The notes beneath the pieces are model-generated. The model saw only the letters and a program-made list of their open reading frames with translations, was not told the origin of the DNA and did not search any database. DNA of 64,000 nt from Dermatophagoides farinae (Eukaryota > Arthropoda > Arachnida > Sarcoptiformes > Pyroglyphidae), in the NCBI RefSeq assembly GCF_024713945.1, contig NW_027461523.1:217836-281835 (forward strand). The letters are read 5' to 3'. Shown here piece by piece: positions 10,301-20,125 of the stretch. How positions within the stretch are numbered: position 1 is the first letter of the stretch; each line of letters opens with the position of its first letter. Both the position numbers and the translations under genes were made by a program.

Positions 10301-10586
10301 CGGTTAAACAAGCCAATTGTTTTTTAGTATAGTAATAGCAATGACTACGATTTGAATAAAGTTTAGCTAATTCTTCTTTGTCCTTTTCATTGCAACACAG
10401 TATGCAAGAAGTGTACAATTCAGCCGCTTTTTGAAAGTCAGTATTGTTGAACGCAGTTTTTGCAGCTTCTTTAGATTGTTCTAAAATTTGGTTCAGTTGT
10501 GAACAATTTTTAAATAACTCTACTTTGAAATCTTTTTGACTTATATTTCCTGAAAGAAACTTTGATAATACTTGTTCCAAATCCAT
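7353..10586 (-). CDS. TPR protein with eroded PRMT-like domains (PRMT9-like?)
   Basis: 1077 residues, ATG at 10586. Residues about 35-145 form TPR repeats (AFNNTDFQKAAELYTSCI, KLYSNRSHCYYYTKKQLACL). Around residue 300 comes a Rossmann-like strand EICLIGCGS, a weak version of the SAM-binding motif I of methyltransferases. Near residue 920 the segment ITWNFDAEKTIHGICCYTEF, followed by YLSHAPIK, resembles the start of the beta-barrel of protein arginine methyltransferases (compare GxxxWFD and LSTAP), but the family THWxQ motif is not preserved. I also cannot find the double-Glu loop. A TPR N-terminus before two PRMT modules is the architecture of PRMT9, so a diverged and possibly inactive PRMT9-like protein is my best reading. 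A different TPR-containing methyltransferase fold remains possible. Confidence 0.45.
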   Translation of the reverse strand: MDLEQVLSKFLSGNISQKDFKVELFKNCSQLNQILEQSKEAAKTAFNNTDFQKAAELYTSCILCCNEKDKEELAKLYSNRSHCYYYTKKQLACLTDAIIAVEFNPNCFKYWLRLANAFELSNDYQSTLTALKKAKEKTTIDNYIGLINEKINHFDSLILKEKIFNRYQLDYSRFDIKPDLEDVATNTTETSSENELKIEFANDIDTSKKNQIEQVLLRKNSKHSSGITSSSKTVEFLPYNETKNSKYVAYSKNFIRILTELIVKRLAVDRFFDLHDSEINSRYIASTLKEIEMLLTQKDANFVEICLIGCGSITFILSIINLIDKLTVIINKEENIIEYHIINELLKEKSEKITWIDVSKRSTKEKDKVPEELSNLSQESQNIYLNGLDFQQQSEQLREISTKTFDLVIVDPDLFDIFVLNPLNKIDIFDNVPKANKYIPSRIDLVVSLVNVNLSKYLLVNNPWSLAPLPYDPNKTPLIDKGEEIKVFSFYLEEASLALLELKEKIESKHLVINDSFLFNNTLKFKPNGILLYYKIYTESGLTYDCLSHNLASSLARLRSSYLLLLREVVDANYLNDSHQLILHTAKSTITGVTYVHDNLVMSSRYYPDEKSLPNIFSSIALETDEVIDRKFKESLESYVATVHERIKLGRNSKINILFFDCRSYADMLSTLTSIVKLPQTSSSKFAATSYSLSYCSTNSLAAVEKKFNSDLTKIYETCLEKYNSNGLKWRNSKDEIIEQKVTNSLTSAYDLKKIVKFKKASMYQALPINPKIRQKLSFENARRMFFNTNNEISEDLMTYKIEDDIDVCFIGGSFLAAYEYDPFATQLFQQALYAKTAFHTYNKCLISPGLINIYAVPFSCESNSLIQYLIPLTKKARCIDRMKFLELLNTEPKQILQVDLNQLSSSKLANLANKTTSITWNFDAEKTIHGICCYTEFQMSLSAPHVYLSHAPIKVALSDQVARFKDCQQILISLPETKTKTLRVHFTFNKLQTIEANLASFKHVPEQMPITSNILFNLSEMLSKLDIEYINATYQGMDLLKYFQAALLDYAQNGLDPGMDFGSFNEVFSYLHTFAV

Positions 10587-11048
10587 GAATTAAAAATTGG
10601 GTCTAGCAAGCATCTATTTAAAATTATAGGATTTTATTTGCGAATTTTATTTATCTTATAATAAAGAGATTTCAGAATTACTGCCGCACACAATAGTTTT
10701 CGTCAGATGTAAATTCTGGTTAGATACTATAATTACTTAAAATTAGTTTATTTGGATCACAAAATAATTTACATTAGATATATAGATTAATGCTTTAAAC
10801 TGTTTGTGCTTTCACCATCAATTAATTAATACTTAACTACTAATATAGAAAAAAAAAGATTTAATTTTAGTTGGACCGTATCGTTATATGATTAAACAAA
10901 TTATTGTATTTTTCGAAGATTCGTATAGTCATGATCGAAACAAAAAATGATATTTAGATTAGATTAGAATTTGTGTAAAGAACTAAACGTCATTATTAAA
11001 GTGGACTTGAATAATTGAACTTTAATTAATACTAAAGTATTAAATGCT
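10587..11048. other. Divergent intergenic region, AT-rich
   Basis: 462 bases between two divergently transcribed genes. Many short A/T runs; no ORF, RNA gene or repeat that I can support. Presumably holds both promoters. Confidence 0.5.
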
Positions 11049-12788
11049 ATGATTGACATTTTTTTACTCAGAAAAATATATGTGTATTTGGAAGCAACTG
11101 ATCAGGCTAAATTCAAAAAATTATTTAAAAGTCGCAATTTCTTTGATTTGGACGATATTCCAATCAAATATCTGAACAAACAATATTTAGTTAGTAGGAA
11201 TCAGTCGGCGCTTGATTTACTGAAAAACACTTCTAATTTTTTGTTATTAAACGACATAAGCAATAACAAAGACATAAAATACCCATACTTGAGAAATATT
11301 ACGCAGCTGTATCTAGTTTACACGAATGAAGCCGTAGAAAAAGACGCCAGTTTACTTAACGGAAATGATCAAAGCAATATTATCGAAACACTTTTTGTTA
11401 AGTCAAATTTGTTTGCCTTGACAGAAGTGTTTATCAAACTTAATTCTCAAATGTCTAATTTTCACGTTATTTTGAAGGTTATCAACAAATTGTTAGAAAT
11501 TCATAATTCAACTCTAGAAAAAATATCAATAATTTTTATTTCAGGTGAAATTCCACTTACAAAACCCGAGAAAACAAAAAGTCCACCGATAAATAATGAT
11601 TTATTTTTAGTTGAAGTTAATATAGCGTCTTTCACTCGTTTGAAAGAATTAGTGCTAGAAGTACCATTCAAGATAAACGGTTCGAAAGCCCAGTTTAGCC
11701 TAACATCTTTGAAAATTTCGCTTTTAAATGACGCTGGGGTAGCCAATTGGATCACGCTAGTTGGTACGTTTTCATCTTTACAACAACTCGAGAGCAACGA
11801 ACCGGTAAGATGTATGCACGAACATATTGCCAACTCGCTTATCAGTGAAGCTTGTAATCTGATACGCATTTGTTCAAAAACACTAAAAAAGTTAACATAT
11901 CACGGCCCAACTGTTTTAAGAGAATTGAACGTCTCTTGGATGTTCAATGATATTCAAAATTTACAGTGCCTGGACTTATCGTACGTTTCGATCAAAGAAT
12001 TTGAAATCTTGGAAAATCTTATAACTAAAAAATTTCGCACAAAAGAGAACTCATTTGTCATAGAACATGCTCAAGAAAATACTTACAATGAAAATCTAAA
12101 TCAAAAAAAATCTTTCACTTCGGAATCAGTATCAATATTTTATTTTCCCTTTGTGTTAAATTTAAAAGGTCCCATCGGACTGCGGATGACAAGTTTTCAT
12201 CTTTCAATAGTTTATTCAGCCGCTAAATTAAAGGAACCAATTATTGTTCAAAAATATGAAAAGATCTCGTTTACGTGGGAGACGTTGGTGATGCTTCGAT
12301 TGTGTATGTCCGAATATCCGTACTGGACAATTTCAAAATACCCTAGCTATAGTATGATCAAACTCATAGCCGTACATGAATCAGTAGCTTATAGGTTCTC
12401 AAAACGGACGAATTTCAATTATGGAATTGATTTGTTCTCATTTATGGTAGAATACAAACAGATCAGCAAAAATTACATAGAGTCTAAATTAAATTTCGAA
12501 CGATTTCCTCGCATTTCTAATTTTTTAACGGGTTTAGAATTATTTTTGTTGGAGTTTTGGCAAATTCCGACGTTGCAAAAAACGAATGATCAAATGGAAA
12601 AATCTATTTATAATTATTATTATTCGTTACCGGAACACAACCAAAAAAAATATGCTGCCCTTGCTAAAAAATATGTTCAAATTAGAAAAGATAACTATTT
12701 CGAGCCAGATTTACATCAACCGTGGTGGAATAAAATAAATAAAAAGAACTATAAAATAATCTCGCCATATACGCTTAGTTACAACTAA
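11049..12788 (+). CDS. Unknown protein, possibly F-box/LRR-like
   Basis: 579 residues, ATG at 11049. The first 35 residues (LLRKIYVYLEATDQAKFKKL) have the spacing of a degenerate F-box, and the middle contains leucine-rich segments such as LTSLKISLL, LKKLTYHGP and LQCLDLSYVSIKEFEIL that read like irregular leucine-rich repeats. That combination would suggest a substrate adaptor of an SCF ubiquitin ligase, but neither domain is convincing alone. The C-terminal 170 residues are aromatic-rich and basic. The gene ends 15 bases before the stop of the convergent TAF2 gene, so transcripts must overlap. Confidence 0.55.
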   Translation: MIDIFLLRKIYVYLEATDQAKFKKLFKSRNFFDLDDIPIKYLNKQYLVSRNQSALDLLKNTSNFLLLNDISNNKDIKYPYLRNITQLYLVYTNEAVEKDASLLNGNDQSNIIETLFVKSNLFALTEVFIKLNSQMSNFHVILKVINKLLEIHNSTLEKISIIFISGEIPLTKPEKTKSPPINNDLFLVEVNIASFTRLKELVLEVPFKINGSKAQFSLTSLKISLLNDAGVANWITLVGTFSSLQQLESNEPVRCMHEHIANSLISEACNLIRICSKTLKKLTYHGPTVLRELNVSWMFNDIQNLQCLDLSYVSIKEFEILENLITKKFRTKENSFVIEHAQENTYNENLNQKKSFTSESVSIFYFPFVLNLKGPIGLRMTSFHLSIVYSAAKLKEPIIVQKYEKISFTWETLVMLRLCMSEYPYWTISKYPSYSMIKLIAVHESVAYRFSKRTNFNYGIDLFSFMVEYKQISKNYIESKLNFERFPRISNFLTGLELFLLEFWQIPTLQKTNDQMEKSIYNYYYSLPEHNQKKYAALAKKYVQIRKDNYFEPDLHQPWWNKINKKNYKIISPYTLSYN

Positions 12789-12803
12789 GATTGCAAAAAC
12801 ATA

Positions 12804-15800
12804 TCAACCAACTACACGCTTGAAAAAATGTAACAAATGATAACATAGTATCTGCGAAGTTTCACAATTATCAGTTATTATAGAACCTTTTTGGTTATAA
12901 AGTCTGCAATTTCTGAAAATTGTAAACAAGTCATTTATCCATTCTTGCTGGTTTGAGTATGAGGCTTTATGCAATTTCTTCATAATATCGTTAAAACAAA
13001 TGGGGTTTTTGACAATTTTATGATAAGAAGGGTTCAATTTGATATCGATTTCTTCTATAAACCACGCAGCAGCTGGGTATTGCATCATCGACTCCATAAA
13101 CGCTATGGCGACTTGTATCCAACTATGATGAATTGGTAACGGCCAATAAGAAAGTGGAAGAGATAAACTCCACGGATCGATATAGTTTTTGCGATATATT
13201 TCAATAGCATTTGCTTGCAGTAAAATTTTGTAAGATAAGTTTTTAAGATTTAAAAACGCGTTAAAAATGGGGTGAGAAATGTACTTTAATCTTTGGTTTA
13301 TGTCGTTCTGAAAGGCGACAAGTGCGTTCTCATCAGTAGAAGATAAAATTTCGATAGACGAATTGATAGATTGATTAGTTACCAAAATTGAGTCTTCGAG
13401 AGATTCACCGAACATAAACGTAATTATAGAAGCAATATATTTAGAAATGTTAGATTTATAATTAGGGTTCTTGATGACTGAAGCAGCTTCACTTGCACTT
13501 ACCAGCTCGTTGTAAATTTTAATTGTAATTGGAATAATAGAAGCAGTGAGATTTTTGCTTTGTTGAAAAATTTTTCTTCTTCGTTTATTTCTCTCGTCGT
13601 GTTTGGTAAGACTATCAGTAATATAATGCTTAGAAAAAACTGACCAAGAGTGTTTGTTGCCAAACAATATAAAAGAAAATAGTTCAGGTAAGTCGTTGAT
13701 TGAATTATGTAATAAATCAAGCAAAGAACTCCATCCGTATTCGACTAGAAACGCCGTGTCGTTGAAAAACAAAACTGAGCTCAAGTGTGCACAAAACTTT
13801 ATTGAATTTAATAGTGCTAGGCCTGACTTAATCAAGTATTTGCCAACTTTTAAATCGTTTATCCAAGAATAATTTATAAAATCCGCAGAATCATTGCTGA
13901 ACATGTTACTTTTATCAGTTTGTTCCGAGCAGAACAGATTTTCATTAACATACGCCATATGCGAATAAATCTTTTCAAAGTGATAATAAATTTGACCATT
14001 TAAAATACCTTTAATGGTTGAGTAAACAGCAGCTTTTAAAACATTTTGGTTTTTGAATTTTAAAGCCGATTTAACTGAATTAAGAACATAACTTTCATTT
14101 AGTGAAAGTTCTTCGTCTGAATAAGCTTTATTCATGTATTTTTCGAATACTGTGTTTAAGTACAACTGTGAGTACATAACAACACCGAGCGAGTTGTATT
14201 TATGAGATAAGCCTCCTCGATAGGCTGGGGTAAAGTAGTGAAATATATTGAATATATTGGTATTTTCGTTTTCAAAGATGCGATATAATTGTAAAAATAT
14301 CGGAACCGAAGGAAGTAACTTTAAGAAAGCTGTTGTAAGTTTGAAATCACAGTTGCTGTTTTTTTCGACTTGTACGCGGTCATATATCAATTCAAACAAG
14401 TCAAAGACGATCTTGTTAACTTCTTGTTTTAAAACTTGAATTCGTAATGTGAGTTTCGATCTGCTATCTAAGTTTGTACAATTTTTAAATTCTCGGTTAA
14501 ATATTTCATCATATTTTTGGTTGAAATTGTCCATATGGATATAATATTTCGTCTCGTTAGTCAAGGGCGAGAATTTTAAAACTTCGATTAGTCTACATAA
14601 AAAATTGGTAATTGGAAGATCATTAGCCAACGTGTCGATTTTAGACATGATATCGAGCTCGTAAGTAGTGGGAAAGGAAGAGAAATAATGAATAATCAAA
14701 GAGTAAGTAATCTCAGGGCAGTTGTCATTGTTATCTCGAATTAGAAAAAAAGTTTTCAAAATAGTAATCACTATGCTCATAATAGTGGGCGAAAAAATTG
14801 GAAAAGCATCTAAATCTGATACAGAAAAAACAAATTTGGACAACGAGTCGAAATTGTTAGCGCCAGAATCTTTGTCGTAACTATGGTTGGAATCATGTTT
14901 TTTAAGAAGTTTGTTGTAGTATAGAGGGCTTGTGTAAAAAATAAATATGTGTGTTAAAGCTGAAACACAACTATTGTACAATTTAGGTATATTTTTGACA
15001 ATTCCCTCGATGAGTGAAATTGCGAATTGTCGTATAAACACGTGATAGTATACGTTAGTAGCAACTTGAAAGTAAATTTCTAAATACTCATCTTCTTGTG
15101 TTGTGCAAGCCAAAGCCTTTAACGCTTCAAATTGAGCTTCAACAGAAACATCGTTTAAGAGTTGTCTGATCCACATTCGTCGATTTTGAAATCTTTTTAA
15201 CTTTCCAAAATTTAATGAGTCAGCGGATGGCCTAACCCAAAATAAAGGTAAGCTGCGATAAAAACGAGCGTCTGACGTTGACTCTGAAGGCTTCTTCTCG
15301 TTTGTGAATTTTGCTCTAACTTCTTCGTCATATATTGAATTAATGTAGTGGATGTCACTAATGGTTCGTTGGTTTAGAAAACTTTTCAGCGACGCATTAT
15401 TGGAAATTATGTCAATAAACTTAGATTTGACATTGAAAACATTATTTTGTTTGACGCGGTTTGTTTGGTTAATAACTACTGGAATTACTGGGTCTCTCAA
15501 TAATTCTAAACTAGAAAAACTACCAGAGGTTGACTTGATTGATTTACGTGTAACACGATTTTCTTCAAAAAAGTAGAAGTCATATTTGAATGGAAACACA
15601 ACGTTCTTATCTCTGGAAGCTGGAAGATGTACAGGTCTTTCTTCAAATACAAAATCCGTATAGCGGTAAATATGGAGCCACGTCATAAATTCGAGTGAAT
15701 CGGGTCCCAAGCTGCAGATCGTTTTAGTAGAAAGGTTTTCTATGAGAAAGTCGCATAAATCGATATATTGAAACGCCGACGCCAATACCACATTTATAAA

Positions 15801-18590
15801 CCAAACAGGAGTTCCATAACTACTGAAAATTGGAATTCTAGGAATGTTTGAAGACGATATTTGGCGTTCGATAAGCGGAGTATTAGAAGCTAGCAGACAT
15901 TTTTCATCAGCAGAAAGGTCGTTCCAAAACTCAGTTAAAGAGCGAATCACGGTTTTGTAAAGTGATCCTTCTCCTCCACATATTGGTGACAGATTGGAGC
16001 CAAGCATCCCAAAAGAGTAAAAGTACCGATTATTTCGCATGATAGATTCGCAACTATTCCAGTCGAAAGAATCCGTATTAAATTTTATGTTTTCTAAAAA
16101 ACATCTGTTAGTCTGGCTCATAACAAGTGCGTTTTTAATTAGATCGTGAGTCACTTTGTTTTGTTTCGTTTGAAACTTTTGAATCTTTTTCTGAAATGGA
16201 CTAACCTCATTTAAAATATAATTGGTAGAGATCATTTGTTTTAATATGACTTGTAAAAGACCGATATTCGCATTCATAGCTGTGCAAAAAGAAAATTGAT
16301 GCGGATCATCGTAAATAGATGGTGGTGACGATGCTTTTTGATCGATGTATCCTGTAATTTCTTCCAATATTCCGCCTTTTTTATGAATACTGAAGGAAAA
16401 TGAAAACGCAGAGTTGCAACATCCTAGACCGTACAGATAAGCAGTTTCGTAATTTAACAAATCGTTCTTGATTGCATACAAGTCGAACAAACTGTGGCCC
16501 TTGAAAATAGAATCATCCAAGTCGGAATAATCGTTGGTGTTTTCCACTTTGTCTAAATAGTCGAGCAAGTTTTTCGGAAGTTTAACATCATTTTTCATTT
16601 GCAAATAAATCTTGTCGTTAAAAAATATAAACGTTATTTCACTGAGCAATTGCTCGAACAGAACAGACGGAGCGGTGCCGTCAGCTGTAAACCTTAAAAG
16701 AAAAGCATTGAAAAAATATCCAGGGACAATATTCGATGAGCGGCTCAAAGAAGAAATTAAGCAGTCTAAATGCAGAAAAAACAATTGCATCTTTAGTTGA
16801 TACGGAAGTTCTGCCAATTTATCAAGTTTCCAAACAAAATCTGCATCTCGACACGCCAAAGGCTGCATTTCATAGCCACATTCAACAAGGAAACACCAGT
16901 GGTCGTTCATTTTCGTAGCCTGAACCAACAAATCGACGTAGCTGCTAAACGTATAATAAAGCTTCATAGCCAAGTATTTTCTATACGCTATTCTATACCA
17001 GCTGTTTTCTTTGTTGTAAACAGTTTCAAAACCGGGAAAAATTATATACGGAATAAGTTCGAGCAAAACGAGTTTTTTTGCTAAAACATGCTCTCCATAA
17101 TCGAAAGCGCTGTGAAGTAAGATAGAGTCTAATATAATAGTTCTGCCAGAGACAAAGATATCGCTGCAAATAGCAAACACATCATCATACAAATTGATGT
17201 TTCCGCTTTGCTGAAAATTATTGTCGTTAATCTGCTTTTTCTGTAACGAAACGTGTAGAGATTCATGTATTCTGAAATATAAAAACATCTCATCATCCAG
17301 GTCGTTAAGTCTTAAGTAATTCTTTAATGTATTTTCGTCCATAGTCTTATCTTCGTAGTAATCAGTGTTGTCGTTATCCTGGAAATCGTCGGACTCTTGA
17401 GACATTTCGGTTAAAGACTTTAGAAAGGCGTCAACTGCGGTGACCAAATGCTCGAGTGAAACTGAAATCTTGTCTTTCAACGATTTATGAATGAGAACAG
17501 TTAACTTTGGCATGTTTTCACCTAAATGTATCGACTCGCTTGATAAAATACCTCCATAAATTACGAGTTTTTCAAACTCTGAAACGCGGCAGTCATAATT
17601 TCGAATCTCGATAGAACTAAACATGTTTGAATAAAACAGAGTGCTCAAAAGCTGATCCTTGTGGGTTGCGTCGGCGAAAATCAAGTCTCCAGATGTGTAA
17701 GTTTGATATTTTTCTTCATGAATCAACGCTAAATTGTACTTTTCGTCAGTGTAACTTTCATTGTCCTTGAAAAACCACAAAAAACAGTTTTCAAGGTTAA
17801 AATACTCTGAAACGTAAGTCTCAAGAACAACCCGATTTTCAACCTCTTCCTCCTTGGTCAAGTTGGGAACGGTAAAATACAACTTGCTGCGAAAGAGGTG
17901 ACATTTGTTTATTTCGATGAAAAAAAAAAGTCTGAACGTGATCTCTTTTACTTGTTTTATTCCAGATCCTTGCTCTAGCAAAGAATGTATAAGCGCAAAT
18001 TTAAATACAAAGGGTAAGATCAATAAGCGAAACTCGTTGCCGTTTGTCTCTGACAAGAAGAACGAAAAAATTGCCGACAAATTTTTTTCATACACAGTAA
18101 CTTGATTGTAAATAAAAGAATTTGGTTCACACAAATCGCAACTACCAGTAAAATAATCAAAAAATACATCTTTGACCGTGTGATTTTCAGGCGCTAAGTA
18201 AGACAAAAACAGATAGGAATATTTTTGGAAACGTTTCACATTTATCAAAGTAGAATCAGTTTTGGTGAATAAAACAGATTCTTTTGCCAAGACAGAAAGC
18301 AAATCGTACTGTTCACGAATAAATGCAGGAACAGAATATTCAGCGTCAAAAATGCGAGAAAAAAGTTTTTTGTTCGCTTCTACGTAGGTGTTTTTAGCAG
18401 TATCCTGTATATCCAAAAGTTCAACTTCGTCCTCGATTAGTAAATCGAAAAATTTTTCGGGGCTGAGCCCGTTAGAAGAACACAAAGACACATTATGGCT
18501 GAAAAAATAGTTTATGCTGGATCTTTTGAAATCTATATTTGACACAATTTGGCAGTCACTACATAGCAGCTTAAAGTCTGGCCCTATCAT
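12804..18590 (-). CDS. TAF2: TFIID subunit TAF2 with C-terminal bromodomain
   Basis: 1928 residues, the largest gene here. TAF2 is a TFIID subunit that helps TFIID bind initiator DNA. The body follows the M1-aminopeptidase-like TAF2 layout: an N-terminal beta region beginning LLCSDCQIVSNIDFKRSSI, a helical section without the HExxH zinc site, and near residues 1110-1150 the TAF2 signature FWVRP then MWIRQLLNDVSVEAQFEALK, which matches WIR then MWINQLEKDRDVVAQVEAIRAL of animal TAF2. The last 100 residues are a bromodomain: a ZA-loop with Pro-Ala-Ala-Ala-Trp, then IKLNPSYHKIVKNPI and a C helix with FRNCRLYNQ, which keeps the acetyl-lysine-binding Asn. Human and yeast TAF2 lack this domain, so the protein could tether TFIID to acetylated histones directly. 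Confidence 0.85.
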   Translation of the reverse strand: MIGPDFKLLCSDCQIVSNIDFKRSSINYFFSHNVSLCSSNGLSPEKFFDLLIEDEVELLDIQDTAKNTYVEANKKLFSRIFDAEYSVPAFIREQYDLLSVLAKESVLFTKTDSTLINVKRFQKYSYLFLSYLAPENHTVKDVFFDYFTGSCDLCEPNSFIYNQVTVYEKNLSAIFSFFLSETNGNEFRLLILPFVFKFALIHSLLEQGSGIKQVKEITFRLFFFIEINKCHLFRSKLYFTVPNLTKEEEVENRVVLETYVSEYFNLENCFLWFFKDNESYTDEKYNLALIHEEKYQTYTSGDLIFADATHKDQLLSTLFYSNMFSSIEIRNYDCRVSEFEKLVIYGGILSSESIHLGENMPKLTVLIHKSLKDKISVSLEHLVTAVDAFLKSLTEMSQESDDFQDNDNTDYYEDKTMDENTLKNYLRLNDLDDEMFLYFRIHESLHVSLQKKQINDNNFQQSGNINLYDDVFAICSDIFVSGRTIILDSILLHSAFDYGEHVLAKKLVLLELIPYIIFPGFETVYNKENSWYRIAYRKYLAMKLYYTFSSYVDLLVQATKMNDHWCFLVECGYEMQPLACRDADFVWKLDKLAELPYQLKMQLFFLHLDCLISSLSRSSNIVPGYFFNAFLLRFTADGTAPSVLFEQLLSEITFIFFNDKIYLQMKNDVKLPKNLLDYLDKVENTNDYSDLDDSIFKGHSLFDLYAIKNDLLNYETAYLYGLGCCNSAFSFSFSIHKKGGILEEITGYIDQKASSPPSIYDDPHQFSFCTAMNANIGLLQVILKQMISTNYILNEVSPFQKKIQKFQTKQNKVTHDLIKNALVMSQTNRCFLENIKFNTDSFDWNSCESIMRNNRYFYSFGMLGSNLSPICGGEGSLYKTVIRSLTEFWNDLSADEKCLLASNTPLIERQISSSNIPRIPIFSSYGTPVWFINVVLASAFQYIDLCDFLIENLSTKTICSLGPDSLEFMTWLHIYRYTDFVFEERPVHLPASRDKNVVFPFKYDFYFFEENRVTRKSIKSTSGSFSSLELLRDPVIPVVINQTNRVKQNNVFNVKSKFIDIISNNASLKSFLNQRTISDIHYINSIYDEEVRAKFTNEKKPSESTSDARFYRSLPLFWVRPSADSLNFGKLKRFQNRRMWIRQLLNDVSVEAQFEALKALACTTQEDEYLEIYFQVATNVYYHVFIRQFAISLIEGIVKNIPKLYNSCVSALTHIFIFYTSPLYYNKLLKKHDSNHSYDKDSGANNFDSLSKFVFSVSDLDAFPIFSPTIMSIVITILKTFFLIRDNNDNCPEITYSLIIHYFSSFPTTYELDIMSKIDTLANDLPITNFLCRLIEVLKFSPLTNETKYYIHMDNFNQKYDEIFNREFKNCTNLDSRSKLTLRIQVLKQEVNKIVFDLFELIYDRVQVEKNSNCDFKLTTAFLKLLPSVPIFLQLYRIFENENTNIFNIFHYFTPAYRGGLSHKYNSLGVVMYSQLYLNTVFEKYMNKAYSDEELSLNESYVLNSVKSALKFKNQNVLKAAVYSTIKGILNGQIYYHFEKIYSHMAYVNENLFCSEQTDKSNMFSNDSADFINYSWINDLKVGKYLIKSGLALLNSIKFCAHLSSVLFFNDTAFLVEYGWSSLLDLLHNSINDLPELFSFILFGNKHSWSVFSKHYITDSLTKHDERNKRRRKIFQQSKNLTASIIPITIKIYNELVSASEAASVIKNPNYKSNISKYIASIITFMFGESLEDSILVTNQSINSSIEILSSTDENALVAFQNDINQRLKYISHPIFNAFLNLKNLSYKILLQANAIEIYRKNYIDPWSLSLPLSYWPLPIHHSWIQVAIAFMESMMQYPAAAWFIEEIDIKLNPSYHKIVKNPICFNDIMKKLHKASYSNQQEWINDLFTIFRNCRLYNQKGSIITDNCETSQILCYHLLHFFKRVVG

Positions 18591-18821
18591 ATAAATCCAT
18601 TACTACTTGAATCGTTGTGATGTTTAAGACTACTCAAACAATATAGTTTAAATTATGGTATTGAGTCTTAAACGAAAAAAAATGGACATCACAACGCAAC
18701 GTTAACTAATTAGTACTTGCCGTTTCAAGAATGATAATATATGATAAATAATTTAAATATAATTTAAAGTGATATTAGCTTACATTATTGAAAAATATGA
18801 GAGTTCACCGGCCTTAAGAAA

Positions 18822-20024
18822 TTACATGCTGTAGAAATCCATTATTTGCTGTTTGCTCTTAATATGGTCTTCCCAACCACGTTCGAAGTCTTTATGAAGG
18901 ACAATGTAGCGATTATTTCTGATTGCGTGCATACCAGCTGCTTGACATACTGCAGCAATGTCTGCAGCGCTAATGGCACCGGGCCTGTTGAAAAATTCTT
19001 GTAGATCGACTTCAGCTTCAAGGTTCATTTTGGCCGTGCAGCTTTGGAAAATCAGTCTTCTTTGGCGTTTGTCTGGTAACGGAAATTCAATTTTTCGGTC
19101 GAGTCTACCTGGACGCAGCAAGGCTGGATCGAGAGTGTCGATACGGTTTGTAGCCATTATCACTTTTACTTTGTTTTTGCGGTCAAACCCGTCCATCTGA
19201 TTTAATAGTTCAAGAAGTATGCGCTGTACTTCTCGGTCGGCACCTGTTTGCGCATCATACCGCTTCGTTGCGATGGTGTCAACTTCGTCTATAAATATTA
19301 TACTTGGGGCTTGTTCTTTGGCGAATTTGAACACATCTCTGACCATTCTAGGGCCTTCGCCCAAATATTTTTGGACGAACTCGCTTCCTACAACGCTGAA
19401 AAAAGAAGCGCTTGAAGAGCTTGCAACGGCTTTTGCAAGCATTGTTTTGCCAGTTCCTGGAGGCCCGTACAGCAGCACTCCGTTTGGCGCTTCTATTCCG
19501 ATGTTTTCGTAAAGTTCAGGACAAAGCAACGGCAATTCTACAGCTTCACGTATTTCTTGTTTCTGAACTTCTAAACCTCCAATATCCGTGTACTTGACGT
19601 CAGGTTTTTCACTCACTTGATAGTTCCTGATAGACACATCGACGTTATTAGGAAGAATTTCAACTATAGCCTGAGATTGACGGTGCATCGCCACACTAAC
19701 AGCTGGTTTAAGCAGTTCTTTATTTATAGTATCGAGGATGCGGACGTAAAAACTCACGCCTCCCATGCCTTGAACAATTGCATGATTCTCGTCTATCAGT
19801 TCTTGAAATTGACCTACTAAGAGAGGTACGTGCTGCACACGTTTTATTTCACTGTGCATCTGACCTATTTTCTCTTTGAGTTGTTCTTGTTCCAGCCGCA
19901 AAAAGTTATTTTTGCGTTCCAGAAACTCGTATTCAGACTTTAATTCACATAGCTCTAAAAATTTATCTTTGTCGCTTTTGTTTTTTGCATAGTTAGAAGA
20001 CTTCACCGTAGTAACTACCGACAT
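18822..20024 (-). CDS. RPT3: 26S proteasome ATPase subunit Rpt3 (PSMC4)
   Basis: AAA+ ATPase of the proteasome base that unfolds and feeds substrates into the 20S core. 400 residues, slightly shorter than yeast or human. N-terminal coiled coil (about 25-65), OB-fold region, then the AAA domain with Walker A GPPGTGKT (187-194), Walker B IIFIDEVD, and the arginine-finger region [15 protein letters not shown]. Rpt3-specific strings include [31 protein letters not shown] and [14 protein letters not shown]. The C-terminus ends in Phe-Tyr-Ser-Met. Rpt3 normally ends in a hydrophobic-Tyr-X tail that docks into the 20S ring, so here that motif is one residue too long. Confidence 0.95.
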   Translation of the reverse strand: MSVVTTVKSSNYAKNKSDKDKFLELCELKSEYEFLERKNNFLRLEQEQLKEKIGQMHSEIKRVQHVPLLVGQFQELIDENHAIVQGMGGVSFYVRILDTINKELLKPAVSVAMHRQSQAIVEILPNNVDVSIRNYQVSEKPDVKYTDIGGLEVQKQEIREAVELPLLCPELYENIGIEAPNGVLLYGPPGTGKTMLAKAVASSSSASFFSVVGSEFVQKYLGEGPRMVRDVFKFAKEQAPSIIFIDEVDTIATKRYDAQTGADREVQRILLELLNQMDGFDRKNKVKVIMATNRIDTLDPALLRPGRLDRKIEFPLPDKRQRRLIFQSCTAKMNLEAEVDLQEFFNRPGAISAADIAAVCQAAGMHAIRNNRYIVLHKDFERGWEDHIKSKQQIMDFYSM

Positions 20025-20125
20025 TTATCAGATTTTGATTTCTTCAATTTTCCATATTGATTACAAATAATCGGTAATTTACTTTAAATCAAAACATTTA
20101 TTTCTAATTAATTTATTTCTAACTT

